NCBI GenBank assembly: GCA_964058845.1
Contig: CAXKVR010000451.1
Span: forward strand, 1 to 64,000
Source: Carex sylvatica
Taxonomy: Eukaryota; Streptophyta; Magnoliopsida; Poales; Cyperaceae
Reading direction: 5' to 3'
Length of the DNA: 64,000 nucleotides
A program made the translations under genes and the position numbers. Positions 62,236-64,000 of this stretch are shown here, piece by piece. The notes under the pieces were generated by a model. The model saw only the letters and a program-made list of their open reading frames with translations. It was not told the origin of the DNA and searched no databases. How positions within the stretch are numbered: position 1 is the first letter of the stretch; every line of letters begins with the position of its first letter.

Positions 62236-64000
62236 TTCACAATTTGCACACCAGCTAGGAGTGACAACGAGCTGTTAAAGAACGAGCTAGGCCACATTTG
62301 TACTCGGTTTGTTGGTGTATCAAGTTGAGCGAGTGAGTTTGAATTTTAGGTTTCGAGCTAAAACTATTGCTCAAGACCGACTCGTGGCTTATCCGAGCGA
62401 ACCGAGCTAGCTCGTTACTAGCTTCGCAGATTTATAAATTTGTATATTTTCTTTCCTGCTATATTTTAAATTTTCATAACACATCTTATCAATTATGACT
62501 AAAACAAAATAATATTTATATGATTGATTACTGAGAAATACTCTTAATTCAATTATAATTAAGCAAATCAACTACTATAAATTAAGTTTACAGCTAAATT
62601 CATACATACAAATATATCAAAATCCTAAATTCATACAAACATATTCACATAATAAATTTATGCATACGAAATCAAACAAATTTATACAAATTAACTTAAT
62701 TATTTATAATTAATTCACGCATATTTCATACAAAATTACCAATCAACTTAAACACAGTACAAAGTGCAATTGCCATAACACTGGCTATGACATCCATAAA
62801 TCATAATATCCCCAATCTAAAGTTAACGGATCCAATTAAACTACTAACTATGTATATTAAAAAGCTCGTTAACGACCGAGCTGGCTCGTGCCGAGCCAGG
62901 CCAAACTCAAACTCGTTAATTTTGGCTCGAGTATGTAGCGAGCGAGCTAATTTTAACTCGATCCACTAACGAACGAGCTGTTACCGATCGAGTCACGAGC
63001 AAATACTAAGCGGGCCACGAGCCACGAGATTTTTTGCCAGTCTGACCAGCTATTACACAATTTAAAAAAAAAAATAAAAAAACTAAATTATTGATTCAGT
63101 ATCTTTAATTTCTGCGAATTTAGATGGGAGGGTACAATTTTGGTAATATCTATAGGGATTGAATAAATAATTTGATTTCTATAGTTTTTAGATTTTTTTG
63201 TGGCTTGATTTTCAGAAATTGATTCCGTTTCTTCCATGAAATGAAAAAGAAGTAATTTGTTTTCCAATAATTTATTTTTTTGCATATAAAAAAAATTGTC
63301 GACAGGTGGCTTATTGATTGGGTTCCTTTTATGAGATGAAAAAAAAAGTAATTAATTTATTTTTCAATAATTAAATTATTACATATCTAAAATAAAAAAT
63401 ATTGCCGAAAGGGTGCCTTGTTGATTCGGTTTCTTCTATGAGATGAAAAAAAAGTAATTCATTTGTTTTCCAATAATTCAATCTTTACATATCTAAAAAT
63501 AGAAAAAATTGTCAACAAGGTGCCTTATTAATTTGAAGATGAAAAAAAAGTAATTCATTTGTTTTTCAATAATTCAATTTTTACATATCTAAAAATAAAA
63601 AAAATTCTTGTCAACAGCAGCCTTCACCCGTGATCGTAAGTCCCAATCATGGAATTACTTTCCGTTCTATTTTTAGACATAACTTATTACACAAAATCAC
63701 CTAGAATTTTTCTTAATTATATCCACTCCACTCCAACAGCCAACCAACTCATTAATATTTAATCTCGCCCCTTAATTCGGTCTCATGTTATCTTAATTTG
63801 CCCATAGTTCTTAACCGTGCCGTGGTGGGTCCCTTGGTGTTCATGGATGTTAAAATAAAGCAAAGAATTCCCCTTTATTTGATGTATACAGTGGTAGTCG
63901 GCCACCTGAACTAATTTTCGGAGGTGCTACTTTTATTCGATTATTTAATTTCAATCTAGTACTAAATCAGATTTGAATCGGAAATAATATGTATTTTATT
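62236..64000. repeat. Segmental duplicate, copy B (runs off the window)
   Basis: Same order as copy A: CACAATTTGCACA, TTGATTCAGTATCTTTAATT, the tandem array, GGTGGGTCCCTTGGTGTTCA, then GGAGGTGCTACTTTTATTCG. It is interrupted by 62258-63044 and continues past position 64000. Confidence 0.8.
62258..63044. mobile_element. hAT-like MITE (GAGCTNGCTCG words) in copy B
   Basis: ACCAGCTA flanks at 62250-62257 and 63045-63052. Copy A shows the uninterrupted site (CATCAACTAACTACTACAC), confirming the 8-bp duplication. Left end GGAGTGACAACGAGCTG; right end ending TTGCCAGTCTG. Arms carry GAGCTAGCTCG and CTCGTTAACG words. 787 bp. Confidence 0.75.

Overview
This is nuclear DNA of a flowering plant, most likely a eudicot. 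It is AT-rich, its genes have many introns with GT-AG borders, it encodes plant-only plastid proteins, and the space between genes is packed with small hAT-like and Mutator-like (MULE) elements. I cannot name the species.

Layout. At 1-2.5 kb there is the end of an hAT-like element and then the last exon of a subtilisin-like protease (SBT2 type). From 2.5 to 10.4 kb there are only small repeats and transposon remnants. From 10416 to 19244 lies one large MULE, framed by ~160-bp terminal inverted repeats and the 9-bp target duplication TACAAAAAT. It carries two convergent genes: a plant-mobile-domain (PMD) protein of 844 aa in 8 coding exons, with no break found, and a MuDR-type transposase in 3 exons with one in-frame stop just after its second catalytic aspartate. 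A second, 1.17-kb MULE ends 177 bp upstream of the GDH start codon.

From 21.4 to 33.4 kb is the conserved gene block. It holds mitochondrial glutamate dehydrogenase (9 exons, 411 aa, + strand), the plastid LHC-like protein LIL3 (3 exons, 254 aa, - strand) and the plastid DnaJ-type zinc-finger protein ORANGE (8 exons, 318 aa, - strand). From 35 to 44.9 kb there is a run of hAT and MULE miniature elements, most with exact target duplications, including a three-copy fold-back element. At 45.1-47.4 kb is a probable polycistronic C/D-box snoRNA locus: telo-boxes and a TATA box followed by about seven C/D candidates, two with 10-bp matches to 18S rRNA. From 50.2 to 54.2 kb a decayed ZMYM1-like hAT transposon sits inside a smaller hAT element. 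The remainder (54.6-64 kb) is fold-back elements, short MULEs, and a duplicated segment whose two copies show each other's empty insertion sites.

How the parts relate. LIL3 and OR are same-strand neighbours, both plastid proteins that stabilise pigment-pathway enzymes; GDH is convergent to LIL3. In the large MULE the PMD gene lies where maize MuDR carries mudrB, convergent with the transposase, each gene starting near one terminal repeat. All exon borders come from reading the sequence by eye; no transcript data were available.
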